Below, piece after piece: positions 44,966 to 53,642 of a stretch of DNA of 64,000 bases. Made by a program: the position numbers and the translations under genes. Position 1 is the stretch's first letter; every line of letters begins with the position of its first letter. The notes under the pieces are model-generated. The model was not told the origin of the DNA and made no database searches. It saw nothing but the letters and a program-made list of their open reading frames with translations. This stretch comes from CAWGHZ01 sp963775315 (lineage in GTDB: Bacteria; Pseudomonadota; Alphaproteobacteria; MPNO01; DASWLB01), in contig CAVZIN010000007.1 of NCBI GenBank assembly GCA_963775315.1, positions 868,001 through 932,000 on the forward strand, given 5' to 3'.

Positions 44966-45928
44966 ATGGCAATTCACATCTTCCCCGGCGTCACCAAGAT
45001 CCCGTTCATGCGGTACCGGGCGATCGCGCTCGGCTTGTCGGGCTCGGCGGTGGTGGTCGCGATCGTGCTGTTCGCGGTGATGGGGTTCAACTACGGCATC
45101 GATTTCTCGGGCGGCACGTTGGTCCAGCTCAAGACGCAGGGCCCGGCTAACATCGGCGAGATGCGGACCAAGCTCAACGGCATTGGGCTCGGCGAGGTGC
45201 AGCTCCAGCAGTTCGGCGCGCCGAACGAGGTTCTGATCCGCGTCGAGCGCCAGAACGTGGGCGAGGGCGAGGGCGGCGAGGAGAAAGAGGCGGCGACCGT
45301 CGCCACCAAGGTGCAGCAGGCCCTCGGCCTTTCCAATTCCTCGATCCAGCGGCGCGAGTTCGTGGGCCCCAAGGTCGGGCAGGAGCTGATCCGCGCGGGC
45401 ATCCTCGCCACCGCCCTCGCGATGGCCGCGATCATGGTCTACGTCTGGTTCCGGTTCGAATGGCAGTTCGAACTCGCCGGCGTGATCGCGCTGGTCCACG
45501 ACGTGCTGCTGACGGCGGGCGTGTTCGCCGCCTTCCAGCTCGAGTTCAACCTGACGACGGTCGCGGCGCTGCTCACCATCGCCGGCTATTCGATCAACGA
45601 TACCGTCGTGGTGTTCGACCGGGTGCGCGAGAACATGCGCAAGTACAAGGCCATGCCATTCACCCAGCTTCTCGACCTCAGTGTCAACGAGACGCTGTCG
45701 CGCACCATCCTGACCTCGAGCACGACCCTCCTCGCGGTGCTGATGCTGTTCCTGTTCGGCGGCGAGGTGATCCGCGGCTTCTCGTTCGCCATGCTCTTCG
45801 GCATCATCGTCGGCACGTACTCCTCGATCTGGGTGGCCTCGGCGCTGCTGGTCTACTTGGGCGTGCAGCGCGGCACCGTCGCCAAGGACGACGGGGAGGC
45901 GGCCCAGCCGGCGAAACGGTCGGGCTGA
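44966..45928 (+). CDS. secF: Protein translocase subunit SecF
   Basis: The 320-residue partner of SecD has six helices, NYGIDFSGGTLVQLK after helix 1 and TIAGYSINDTVVVFDRVRENM in helix 4-5. It is separated from secD by only 12 bases. Confidence 0.95.
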   Translation: MAIHIFPGVTKIPFMRYRAIALGLSGSAVVVAIVLFAVMGFNYGIDFSGGTLVQLKTQGPANIGEMRTKLNGIGLGEVQLQQFGAPNEVLIRVERQNVGEGEGGEEKEAATVATKVQQALGLSNSSIQRREFVGPKVGQELIRAGILATALAMAAIMVYVWFRFEWQFELAGVIALVHDVLLTAGVFAAFQLEFNLTTVAALLTIAGYSINDTVVVFDRVRENMRKYKAMPFTQLLDLSVNETLSRTILTSSTTLLAVLMLFLFGGEVIRGFSFAMLFGIIVGTYSSIWVASALLVYLGVQRGTVAKDDGEAAQPAKRSG

Positions 45929-45938
45929 TCGGGCGCCG

Positions 45939-46316
45939 ATGGCCGACATCACCCCCGCCATCCCCGAGGGCCGCCAGCTCGTCGAGGGTTACGGCGAGGG
46001 GCGCTTCCGGATCGCCGGCACGGTCCACCAGGGCTCTGTAATCGTGTTCGCCAACCGCACGCTGGGATGGGATGCCGCGGCGCTCGCAGATGCGACCGAG
46101 GCGAGCCTCGATGCCGTATTCACCGCCGCCGCGACGCTCGACCTGCTTCTCCTCGGCTGTGGTGCCCGGATGGAAGCGCCGCCTCCGCCGTTGCGGGTTG
46201 CGCTCCGTCGCGCCGGCATCGCGCTCGAGACGATGGACACCGGCGCGGCGTGCCGCACGTTCAACGTGCTGCTGGCCGAGGAGCGCCGCGTCGCCGCCGC
46301 CCTGATCGCGGTCTGA
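45939..46316 (+). CDS. Mth938-like domain protein (DUF498)
   Basis: The 125-residue protein has the family core QLVEGYGEGRFRIAGTVHQGSVIVF and LLLGCGARMEAPPPPLR, then MDTGAACRTFNVLLAEERRV. Homologues lie next to secF in alphaproteobacteria, and the human relative NDUFAF3 assists complex I assembly. A bacterial role is not established. Confidence 0.87.
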   Translation: MADITPAIPEGRQLVEGYGEGRFRIAGTVHQGSVIVFANRTLGWDAAALADATEASLDAVFTAAATLDLLLLGCGARMEAPPPPLRVALRRAGIALETMDTGAACRTFNVLLAEERRVAAALIAV

Positions 46317-46367
46317 GCCTTGCCCGCCCGCCTTTCGCGACCGGCCGATTCCGTGTATTTACCGGCC

Positions 46368-47522
46368 ATGGAGCCCATCGTCGAAACGACCGCGCTGCGT
46401 GCGCTATGCCAGCGCCTGTCCAAATCCCGCTTCGTCACCGTCGACACCGAGTTCATCCGCGACCGGACCTACTGGCCGCAGCTTTGCCTCGTCCAGCTGG
46501 CGGGCGAGGAGGAGGCGGTGGCGATCGACGCGCTGGCGCCGGAGATCGACCTCTCCCCGCTGTTCGAGCTGCTGGCGGCCCCTGAGCCCCTCAAGGTGTT
46601 TCACGCGGCGCGCCAGGACATCGAGATATTCTACCATCTGTCCGGCGCCATCCCGGCCCCGCTGTTCGACACCCAGATCGCCGCGATGGTGTGCGGCTTC
46701 GGCGACTCCGTGGCGTACGAAACGCTGGCCTCGCGGCTCGCCAAGGCCAGGATCGACAAGTCGATGCGCTTCACCGACTGGTCGCGCCGGCCGCTGACCC
46801 CGAAGCAGCTTTCCTACGCAATTTCGGACGTGACGCACCTCCGGATCGTCTACGAAAAGCTCGCCCGCCGGTTGAAGGAAAGCGAGCGCGAGACCTGGGT
46901 CGCCGAGGAGATGGCGGTGCTGACCTCGCCGACCACCTACGACATCGACCCGCGCAACTCGTGGCGCCGGCTCAAAAGCCGCAGCGCCAAGCCGCGCTAT
47001 CTGGCGGTTTTGCGCGAGTTGGCGGCCTGGCGGGAGGAGGAGGCGCGGCGGCGCAACCTGCCGCGGAACCGCGTGCTGCGCGACGAGACGCTGAAGGAGG
47101 TCGCCGCCCACGAACCGCGCTCGGCCGAGGAACTGACCCATCTGCGCTCGCTCGGGCGCGGGCAGGCGCAGGGCGAGGTCGGCCGCGCGATCGTCGCCGC
47201 CGTGGCCCGTGGCCTCGCCGTGCCGGAGGAAGAGTGCCCGCCGCCGAGCGAGCCCGCCCATGGCGACGGGATGAACGGGGCCTCGATCGAGCTGCTGCGC
47301 GTGCTGCTCAAGATGAAGTGCGAGCGACACCACGTGGCGCAGAAGCTGGTGGCCTCGGCCGCCGACATCGAGGCCCTGGCCGAAAGCGATGCGGCGGACG
47401 TGCCCGCGCTCACCGGCTGGCGGCGCGAGGTGTTCGGCGAGGATGCGCTGTCGCTGAAGCACGGCAAGCTGGGCCTCACGGCCGACGGCAACAAGGTCCG
47501 GATGGTCAAGCTCGACGGCTGA
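46368..47522 (+). CDS. rnd: Ribonuclease D
   Basis: The 384-residue 3'-5' exoribonuclease trims tRNA precursors. The DEDD catalytic set is visible as FVTVDTEFIRD, HAARQDIEIF and YAISDVTHLRIVYEKL; an HRDC domain follows at about 205-285 and a second helical region closes the protein. ATG 46368 is preferred over the TTG at 46320, because conserved residues begin here. Confidence 0.92.
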   Translation: MEPIVETTALRALCQRLSKSRFVTVDTEFIRDRTYWPQLCLVQLAGEEEAVAIDALAPEIDLSPLFELLAAPEPLKVFHAARQDIEIFYHLSGAIPAPLFDTQIAAMVCGFGDSVAYETLASRLAKARIDKSMRFTDWSRRPLTPKQLSYAISDVTHLRIVYEKLARRLKESERETWVAEEMAVLTSPTTYDIDPRNSWRRLKSRSAKPRYLAVLRELAAWREEEARRRNLPRNRVLRDETLKEVAAHEPRSAEELTHLRSLGRGQAQGEVGRAIVAAVARGLAVPEEECPPPSEPAHGDGMNGASIELLRVLLKMKCERHHVAQKLVASAADIEALAESDAADVPALTGWRREVFGEDALSLKHGKLGLTADGNKVRMVKLDG

Positions 47523-47543
47523 CGCGGCCCGTTCTCCCTCAGC

Positions 47544-47561
47544 GTCGGGCTGTCGCCCGAC
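47544..47561 (+). terminator. Possible terminator after rnd
   Basis: GTCGGGC and GCCCGAC form a 7-bp stem with a TGTC loop, shortly after the rnd stop. No T run follows. Confidence 0.35.
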
Positions 47562-47610
47562 CGGCCGCTTCGTGTAAGATTGCCGAAAGCGTGCAGCCCA
47601 GGGGGAAACC

Positions 47611-48612
47611 ATGAAGCTCTGCCTGTTCCAGACATCGGCCAAGGGCAAGATCGAGCCCGGCTTGATCACCGATCGGGGTGTCGTCTCCATCGCTTCGGCC
47701 GTGCGTAAATACGCCGGCCGCACGCCGCAGGAGACGATGGTCGGTATCATCGACAACTACACCGCGCTGAAGCCCGCCCTCGTCAAGCTCGAGAAGTCGG
47801 GCAAGGCCACCACCCTTGCCAAGGTACGGCTCAAGGCGCCGCTGCCGCGGCCGGGCAAGATCCTCGCCTGCATCGGCAATTATTGGGAACACCAGGAGCG
47901 CGAGGCGCGCGAGCCCAATATGTTCCTCAAGAACCCCGACTGCGTGATCGGGCCGGGTGACACGATCACCCTGCCCAAGTTCACCGAGCCGGTGGTATTC
48001 CACCATGAGGCGGAGCTCGCCATCGTGTTCAAGGGGCCGGCCAAGGCCGTGTCGCAGAAGAACTGGCGCCGCGCCGTGTTCGGCTATACCGGCATGATCG
48101 ACGTATCGGCCCGCGGCGAAGGGCGCTTCACCTGGAAGCGCGGCTCGTGGATGGGCAAGTCGTTCGACACGTTCGGCCCGATGGGTCCGTGCATCACCAC
48201 GGCGGACGAGATCAGGGACCCCAACAAGCTGCACGTCCAGTTCTGGAACGACGGCCAGCTCCGTCACGACTACAACACCGACGACATGGAAAACCGGGTG
48301 CCGAAGCTGGTCGAGTGGGCGTCGACGATCATGACCCTCAATTCCGGCGACGTGCTGATGTGCGGCACCAACCACGAGGGGCTGGGCCCGCTGCAGGACG
48401 GCGAGAAGGTCACCTTCACGGTCGAGGGCGTCGGCACCATGAGCCTCAAGGTGAAGGACCCGCTCAAGCGCAAGTGGGAGCGGGGCGTCTATATGGGACC
48501 GAATTCGACCAACCCCGAGGCGGTACGCCGCGCGCGCGAGGCAGCGGAGCGCGAGGCGGCGAACAAGGAGGTCATCGAGCGCGCCAAGCTGGAGGGCGCG
48601 GCCGGCGGCTGA
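47611..48612 (+). CDS. Fumarylacetoacetate hydrolase (FAH)-family protein
   Basis: The 333-residue protein has a short N-terminal domain and the FAH C-terminal fold with metal-binding Glu residues in VVFHHEAELAIVF and Asp in GYTGMIDVSARG, plus FDTFGPMGPCIT. Members cleave C-C bonds in beta-diketo acids or decarboxylate or isomerise 2-oxo acids in aromatic degradation. It is transcribed alone. The unusually basic, Glu-rich C-terminal helix is not typical of the core domain. Confidence 0.85.
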   Translation: MKLCLFQTSAKGKIEPGLITDRGVVSIASAVRKYAGRTPQETMVGIIDNYTALKPALVKLEKSGKATTLAKVRLKAPLPRPGKILACIGNYWEHQEREAREPNMFLKNPDCVIGPGDTITLPKFTEPVVFHHEAELAIVFKGPAKAVSQKNWRRAVFGYTGMIDVSARGEGRFTWKRGSWMGKSFDTFGPMGPCITTADEIRDPNKLHVQFWNDGQLRHDYNTDDMENRVPKLVEWASTIMTLNSGDVLMCGTNHEGLGPLQDGEKVTFTVEGVGTMSLKVKDPLKRKWERGVYMGPNSTNPEAVRRAREAAEREAANKEVIERAKLEGAAGG

Positions 48613-48757
48613 CAGGTCGCTCACGGTGGGCGTGGCGGCCAAAGGCCGTCGCGGGCGGCCCGGGGAGGGGCGCGACATCCCGCCGCAATTGAGCGATATC
48701 AATTGGCGTGGCGGCCGGGTGTCTCATCCTATTGGCAACAACAGGGGAGATGAACCG

Positions 48758-50095
48758 ATGCATCTGCGACTCCGGCTCGCCGTTCTCTCGATTCTCGCGG
48801 CCGCAGTCATGGCGGCGGCACCTTTCCGGGCGGCGCATGCCGTGCCGAGCTTCGCGCGCCAGACCGGTCTCGGTTGCAGCGCGTGCCACACCGCCTATCC
48901 CGCGCTCAACTCCTTCGGCCGCGACTTCAAGATGCGCGGCTACACGCTGGGCGCGGAAGGAGGCGAGTATCCGCCGCTCGCGCTGGTGCTCCAGCCGGGC
49001 TTCACCCACACCGCAAAGACCCAGGAGCCGAAACCCGTCGACGGGTTCAACGGCAACAACAACACTGCCCTGTCGCAGGCGAGCCTGTTCTATGCCGGCC
49101 GCATCTACGACAAGCTCGGCGCGTTTTCCCAGCTCACCTACAGCGGGACGGCCGACCGGCTGGGGATCGACAACACGGATGTCCGCTATGCCGACGACGG
49201 GACGCTCGCCGGCAAGGCGGCGGTCTACGGCTTCACGTTGAACAACAACCCGACCGTCCAGGACCCGTGGAACACGCTGCCGGCCTGGGGCTATCCCTAC
49301 ACTTCGAGCGATTTCCTGCCCGGACCCGGGGCGGCCACGCTGATTGACGGCGGGCTGGGCCAGCAGGTCGCCGGGCTGGGCGGGTACCTGCACTGGAACG
49401 ACATGCTCTATGTCGAGCTCTCCGGTTACCGGACCCTGTCGCGCGACACGCTGACCTTCCTCGGGGCCGAGCCGAACGGCGACGAGATCGACGGCGTCGC
49501 CCCCTATTGGCGGATCGAGCTGTCCCACAATTTCGGCAACCATTACGTCTCGGTCGGGACGTTCGGACTTGCGGCCGACACCTATCCGGGGCGCGACCAT
49601 TCGGCCGGCACCGACAGCCGCATCGACGTCGGGCTCGACGCGCAGTACCAGTACGACGTCTCGCCGCACGATATCGGCGTCTATCTGCGCTGGATCCACG
49701 AACACGCGGACTGGAACACCAGCCTGCCGCTCGGCAACGCGACCAACGCGCACAACTCGCTCGACGATGTCAGCCTGACCGGCTCCTATCTGTACGACCA
49801 GACCTACGGCGCGGACCTCAGCTTCCACACCATCACTGGCGGGGCTGATGCGCTGCATTATTCGGACAGCGCCCTCAACGGCCGCCCGAATACCGAAAGC
49901 ATGACCTTCCAACTCGACTGGCTGCCGTTCAACAAGAATGGCGGGCCCTCGGTCTGGACCTGGTTCAATCCGAAATTCGTCCTCCAATACACCAAATACT
50001 TCCGGTTCGACGGCGCCAGCTCGAACTATGACGCGGCCGGGCGGAACGCCGGCGACAACGACACGGTCTACGCCATGGTATGGCTGCCGCTGTGA
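48758..50095 (+). CDS. Outer-membrane cytochrome-porin fusion (Cyc2-like architecture)
   Basis: The 445-residue secreted protein has a signal peptide (cleavage near AAHA-VPSF), then immediately one c-type heme site GLGCSACH (C40, C43, H44) in a short domain (SFARQTG...CHTAYPALNSFGRDFKMRGY). The remaining roughly 380 residues are alternating, aromatic-rich, beta-barrel-like strands (for example LSQASLFYAGRIYDKL, YQYDVSPHDIGVYLRWIH, FTFQLDW-like stretches), as in porins. One heme plugged into a barrel is the layout of Cyc2 iron oxidases; whether this is a true Cyc2 needs a profile search. AGGGGAG precedes the ATG. The cytochrome gene downstream overlaps by 16 bases. Confidence 0.75.
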   Translation: MHLRLRLAVLSILAAAVMAAAPFRAAHAVPSFARQTGLGCSACHTAYPALNSFGRDFKMRGYTLGAEGGEYPPLALVLQPGFTHTAKTQEPKPVDGFNGNNNTALSQASLFYAGRIYDKLGAFSQLTYSGTADRLGIDNTDVRYADDGTLAGKAAVYGFTLNNNPTVQDPWNTLPAWGYPYTSSDFLPGPGAATLIDGGLGQQVAGLGGYLHWNDMLYVELSGYRTLSRDTLTFLGAEPNGDEIDGVAPYWRIELSHNFGNHYVSVGTFGLAADTYPGRDHSAGTDSRIDVGLDAQYQYDVSPHDIGVYLRWIHEHADWNTSLPLGNATNAHNSLDDVSLTGSYLYDQTYGADLSFHTITGGADALHYSDSALNGRPNTESMTFQLDWLPFNKNGGPSVWTWFNPKFVLQYTKYFRFDGASSNYDAAGRNAGDNDTVYAMVWLPL

Positions 50096-50580
50096 AGAGT
50101 CTGGCCGGGTTTGCCTTCGCCTTCGTCTTAGCCATCGCTGCGCTGGCAGCGACGGCGGGGCGCGCGGCCGACCTTCAGAACGGGGCCTCCGTCTACCGTC
50201 GCACCTGCTCCGTATGCCATGGGTTGACCGGGCTCGGGGCCTTCCCCGGCATTCCGAACCTGGACAAGAGGGGCGGGGTGCTCGCCCAACCCGATGCGTT
50301 GCTGCTCGACCGGATCGAGCACGGCTACCGGAGCCCCGGCTCGCAGACGGCGATGCCGCCAAAGGGCGGCAATCCGCGGCTCACGCACGACGACCTCGTC
50401 GACGTTCTCGCCTACATGCACCGCGAGTTCGGCGTGCAGAGCGCGTCGCCAGAGAAGAGGGCCGCGCCGGATGCCCGAAGCGGCTCCGAGGCGCCTGAGG
50501 ACCATAGCAGGATGGGCCCGGGAATGATGGGCCGCGGCATGATGGGGTCCGGAATGAACGGCGGGATGATGGGCCGCTGA
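50080..50580 (+). CDS. Periplasmic c-type cytochrome with Met/Gly-rich tail
   Basis: The 166-residue protein has a signal peptide (cleavage near GRAADL), heme motif CSVCH (C43, C46, H47) and probable axial Met in QTAMPPKGG. The last roughly 23 residues (from about 144) are nearly all Met, Gly and Arg (MGPGMMGRGMMGSGM pattern), like copper-binding Met motifs. It overlaps the cytochrome-porin gene; the start may be ATG 50080 or GTG 50092 (GTGA overlap). It probably exchanges electrons with the fusion protein in the periplasm. Confidence 0.82.
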   Translation: MAAAVKSLAGFAFAFVLAIAALAATAGRAADLQNGASVYRRTCSVCHGLTGLGAFPGIPNLDKRGGVLAQPDALLLDRIEHGYRSPGSQTAMPPKGGNPRLTHDDLVDVLAYMHREFGVQSASPEKRAAPDARSGSEAPEDHSRMGPGMMGRGMMGSGMNGGMMGR

Positions 50581-50617
50581 CCCGCCCATCCCCCGCTGCC
50601 GGCGAGGAGAAGAGATC

Positions 50618-51004
50618 GTGGCGTACTACATGCACAAGATGGTCGCGGGATCGTTCGACGACGTTGCCGCGCGCGTGATCGAGGCGCTGAAGGCCGAGGG
50701 CTTTGGGGTGCTGACCGACATCGACGTAAAGGACACGATGAAAAAGAAGCTGAACGTCGACTTTCGCCCCTACCGCATCCTGGGCGCCTGCAATCCATCG
50801 CTCGCCCACCGGGCGCTCGAAGCGGAGAACAAGATCGGCACCATGCTGCCGTGCAACGTGATCGTGCGCGAGGACGACGCCGGTCGCATCGAGGTCGCAA
50901 CGATCGATCCCGTCGTCTCGATGCAGGCCGTCGGGAATCCCGCCCTGGCAACCCTCGCGGACGAGGTGCGCGGGCGGCTCCAGAAGGTGCTGAACGCGCT
51001 TTGA
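50618..51004 (+). CDS. DUF302-domain protein
   Basis: The 128-residue protein has no signal peptide and matches DUF302: IEALKAEGFGVLTDIDVKDTMKKKLNV, YRILGACNPSLAHRALE, and IGTMLPCNVIVRE. Proteins of this family often sit beside cytochromes and sulfur- or thiol-related genes, and two Cys are conserved here. GTG 50618 follows GAGGAGA. It is the third gene of the cytochrome-porin unit. Confidence 0.85.
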   Translation: MAYYMHKMVAGSFDDVAARVIEALKAEGFGVLTDIDVKDTMKKKLNVDFRPYRILGACNPSLAHRALEAENKIGTMLPCNVIVREDDAGRIEVATIDPVVSMQAVGNPALATLADEVRGRLQKVLNAL

Positions 51005-51052
51005 GCCCGTCGCCCAGACCGGCGGGCGCCGATCCGGGCGACGGGGACTGGG

Positions 51053-53386
51053 CTACGCGGCCTTCTTGCCCTTCGCGGCCTGGAGGGCCGTCCAGATGCG
51101 ATTGGGCGTCGCCGGCATCTGGATGTCCTTGATGCCGAGCGGGCGGAGCGCATCCATGATGGCGTTGATAACCACCGGCGTCGCGCCGACCGTGCCGGCC
51201 TCGCCCGCGCCCTTGACGCCGAGCGGGTTGGTCTTGGTCGGCACCGGGCTCTCGTCCACCGTGAACATCGGCAGGTCGTCCGCCCGGGGCATGCAGTAGT
51301 CCATGAACGATCCGGAGAGCATCTGGCCCGACTCCTTGTCGTAGACCACGTCCTCGAGCATCGCCTGGCCGACGCCCTGGGCGACGCCGCCATGCACCTG
51401 GCCGGCGAGAAGCAGGGGGTTGATGACGCGGCCCACATCATTGACGGCGGTGAAGCGGTCGATCGTGGTCACGCCGGTCTCGGGGTCGATCTCGACCTCG
51501 CACACCATGCAGCCGTTGGGGAAGGTGGACGGGGCCGCCGACACGCCGACCGCCTCGAGCCCGACGCCGAGCTCGATCGGGAAGCCCATCGGGGCGAACG
51601 AGGCCATGGCGATGTTCTTCAGCGGGATACGCTTGTCGGTGCCGGCCACCGTGAACATGCCGTCGGCGAACTCGATGTCGGATTCGGCCGCTTCGAGCAT
51701 GTGCGCGGCCCACTTCTTGGCCTTCTCGATCAGCTTGTCGGCTGCGTCCTTGATCGCCGAGCCGCCGACCGACAGCGAGCGCGAGCCGTAGGTGCCGCGC
51801 CCGAACGGCACCTCGTCGGTGTCGCCCTGGATCAGCCGGACATTCTCGAAGGGCACGCCGAGATACTCGTTCACCAGCTGAGCGAAGGCGGTTTCGTGGC
51901 CCTGGCCGTGGCTGTGCGTGCCGGCGATCACGGTGACGTCGCCCGAGGGGTCGAAGCGCAGCTCCATCCGCTCGTTGAAGATGCCGCACGCCTCGATGTA
52001 GTAGGTGAGGCCCTGGCCGCGCAGCTTGCCGCGCTTCTCCGACTCGGCCTTGCGCTTGGCGAAGCCCTTCCAGTCGGCCGCCGCCAGCCCCTTGTCCATG
52101 ACCATGGCGAACTCGCCGCAATCGTAGTTGTGCATCAGCTTGGTCTGATAGGGCATCGCGGAGGGCTGGATGAAGTTCTTGCGGCGCAGCTCCGCCTTGT
52201 CGATGCCCATCTCTGCCGCCGCCGTGTCGATCAGCCGGTCGACGATGTAGTTCGCCTCCGGCCGGCCGGCGCCGCGATAAGGCGTGGTCGGCACCATGTT
52301 CGAGAACACCATGCGGCTGACCACCAGCATCTGCGGGAAGTCGTAGGCGTGCGACAGCATGAACGTGCCGAGCAGCGGCGTGACGATGCCGTTGCTCATC
52401 AGGTAGGCGCCGAGGTTGAACGTGTTGTCGATGCGCATCGCGGTGATGCGCCCGTCTTTGTCGAGCCCCAGCTCACAGACGCTGACGAGGTCGCGCCCGT
52501 GGGAATCCGACAGCATCGCCTCGGCCCGGTCGGGGGCCCAGCGCACCGGCCGCCCCGTCTTGCGTGCGGCCCAGACGCAAAGCGCCTCCTCGGGATAGAT
52601 CTCGCCCTTGAGGCCGAACCCGCCGCCGACGTCGCCCGACACGACCTGCAACGACCGCTCGGGCATGTGCAGAACGTCGCGCGCCACCACCTCGCGCACC
52701 TTGTGGGGGATCTGGCTCGACGTATAAAGCGTCACCTTGTCCTGGAGCTGGTGCGGCGCAGCCACACAGCCCCGCGTCTCCATCGAGTTGGTTGAAAGGC
52801 GGTTGTTGTAGATGGTGAGCTTGGTGACGTGCGCGGAGTTCTTCAGCGCCTGGTCGACCGCAGCGGCGGCGGCGGGATCGTGCGGGAAGTGCAGCTCGAT
52901 CCAGACGTTCGAATCCATCTCGGACCAGACCTTGGCCTTGGAGCCTGCGGCTGCGGCCGTGTCGGCGACAAACGGCAGGGGGTTGTAGTCCACCTCGATC
53001 AGCTCGGCGGCGTCCTTCGCCTGGGCGAGCGTTTCGGCCACCACCATCGCCACCGGGTCGCCGACATATTTCACCGTCTTGGCGCAGAGGAGCGGCCGGT
53101 CGGGGGCGAAGGCGGGGGCGGGCACGGGCGGCGGCAGGTGCGCCGGCGGCAGGCCCTTGATGCCGTCAGCGGCCGCGTCGGCGCCAGTCAGCACCGCGAT
53201 CACGCCGGGGGCGGTTTTGGCCTTGCTCACGTCCAGCTTGCGGATTTCCGCATGGGCGTGGGGCGAGCGCAGGATGTGAATATGAGCCTGCCGAGGCAGC
53301 TCGATGTCGTCGGTATAGCGGCCGCGGCCGGTCAAAAACCGCGGATCCTCGGTGCGCGGCACCGGCTGGCCGATTCCGAATTTCAT
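51053..53386 (-). CDS. CoxL-like xanthine dehydrogenase-family molybdoenzyme large subunit, orphan
   Basis: The 777-residue molybdopterin-cytosine-dinucleotide subunit has the family signatures GDVGGGFGLKGEIYPEEAL, TTPYRGAGRPEANYIVDRL and the catalytic-Glu loop VKGAGEAGTVGATPV. CO dehydrogenase proper (form I) has AYRCSFR; here the active-site loop reads PYRGAGR, close to form II (AYRGAGR), whose substrates are mostly unknown. The start is ATG 53386 after GGGAG. Neither the FAD subunit (CoxM) nor the Fe-S subunit (CoxS) nor cofactor genes lie nearby. It converges on DUF302. Confidence 0.87.
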   Translation of the reverse strand: MKFGIGQPVPRTEDPRFLTGRGRYTDDIELPRQAHIHILRSPHAHAEIRKLDVSKAKTAPGVIAVLTGADAAADGIKGLPPAHLPPPVPAPAFAPDRPLLCAKTVKYVGDPVAMVVAETLAQAKDAAELIEVDYNPLPFVADTAAAAGSKAKVWSEMDSNVWIELHFPHDPAAAAAVDQALKNSAHVTKLTIYNNRLSTNSMETRGCVAAPHQLQDKVTLYTSSQIPHKVREVVARDVLHMPERSLQVVSGDVGGGFGLKGEIYPEEALCVWAARKTGRPVRWAPDRAEAMLSDSHGRDLVSVCELGLDKDGRITAMRIDNTFNLGAYLMSNGIVTPLLGTFMLSHAYDFPQMLVVSRMVFSNMVPTTPYRGAGRPEANYIVDRLIDTAAAEMGIDKAELRRKNFIQPSAMPYQTKLMHNYDCGEFAMVMDKGLAAADWKGFAKRKAESEKRGKLRGQGLTYYIEACGIFNERMELRFDPSGDVTVIAGTHSHGQGHETAFAQLVNEYLGVPFENVRLIQGDTDEVPFGRGTYGSRSLSVGGSAIKDAADKLIEKAKKWAAHMLEAAESDIEFADGMFTVAGTDKRIPLKNIAMASFAPMGFPIELGVGLEAVGVSAAPSTFPNGCMVCEVEIDPETGVTTIDRFTAVNDVGRVINPLLLAGQVHGGVAQGVGQAMLEDVVYDKESGQMLSGSFMDYCMPRADDLPMFTVDESPVPTKTNPLGVKGAGEAGTVGATPVVINAIMDALRPLGIKDIQMPATPNRIWTALQAAKGKKAA

Positions 53387-53642
53387 GATCGTCTCCCTAG
53401 CGGATCGGCCGGCGCAGCGGGCGCCGGCCCGTTCTTGACTGCCATTCTGCCTTGCCCCGGCCGGGTTTCCAAGCCCCGGCGCACGCACGTCCCGAGGGGC
53501 CATTACGGCTTGCCATCGCCGGCCGGGCCGGGCAAGCTTCACGAAATGTGCCGCGATCGTTCGCAACGGCGGCGCAGTGTAACCTCAAATGGAGAACACG
53601 AGCATCCGGTACGCGATGAATGCCTAACAGGGAGAAATCACC

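Noticed and set aside
53387..53642. Possible small gene in the 256-base spacer before the 53643 receptor
   Set aside because: No frame with a ribosome site and convincing composition; it is more likely promoter region.
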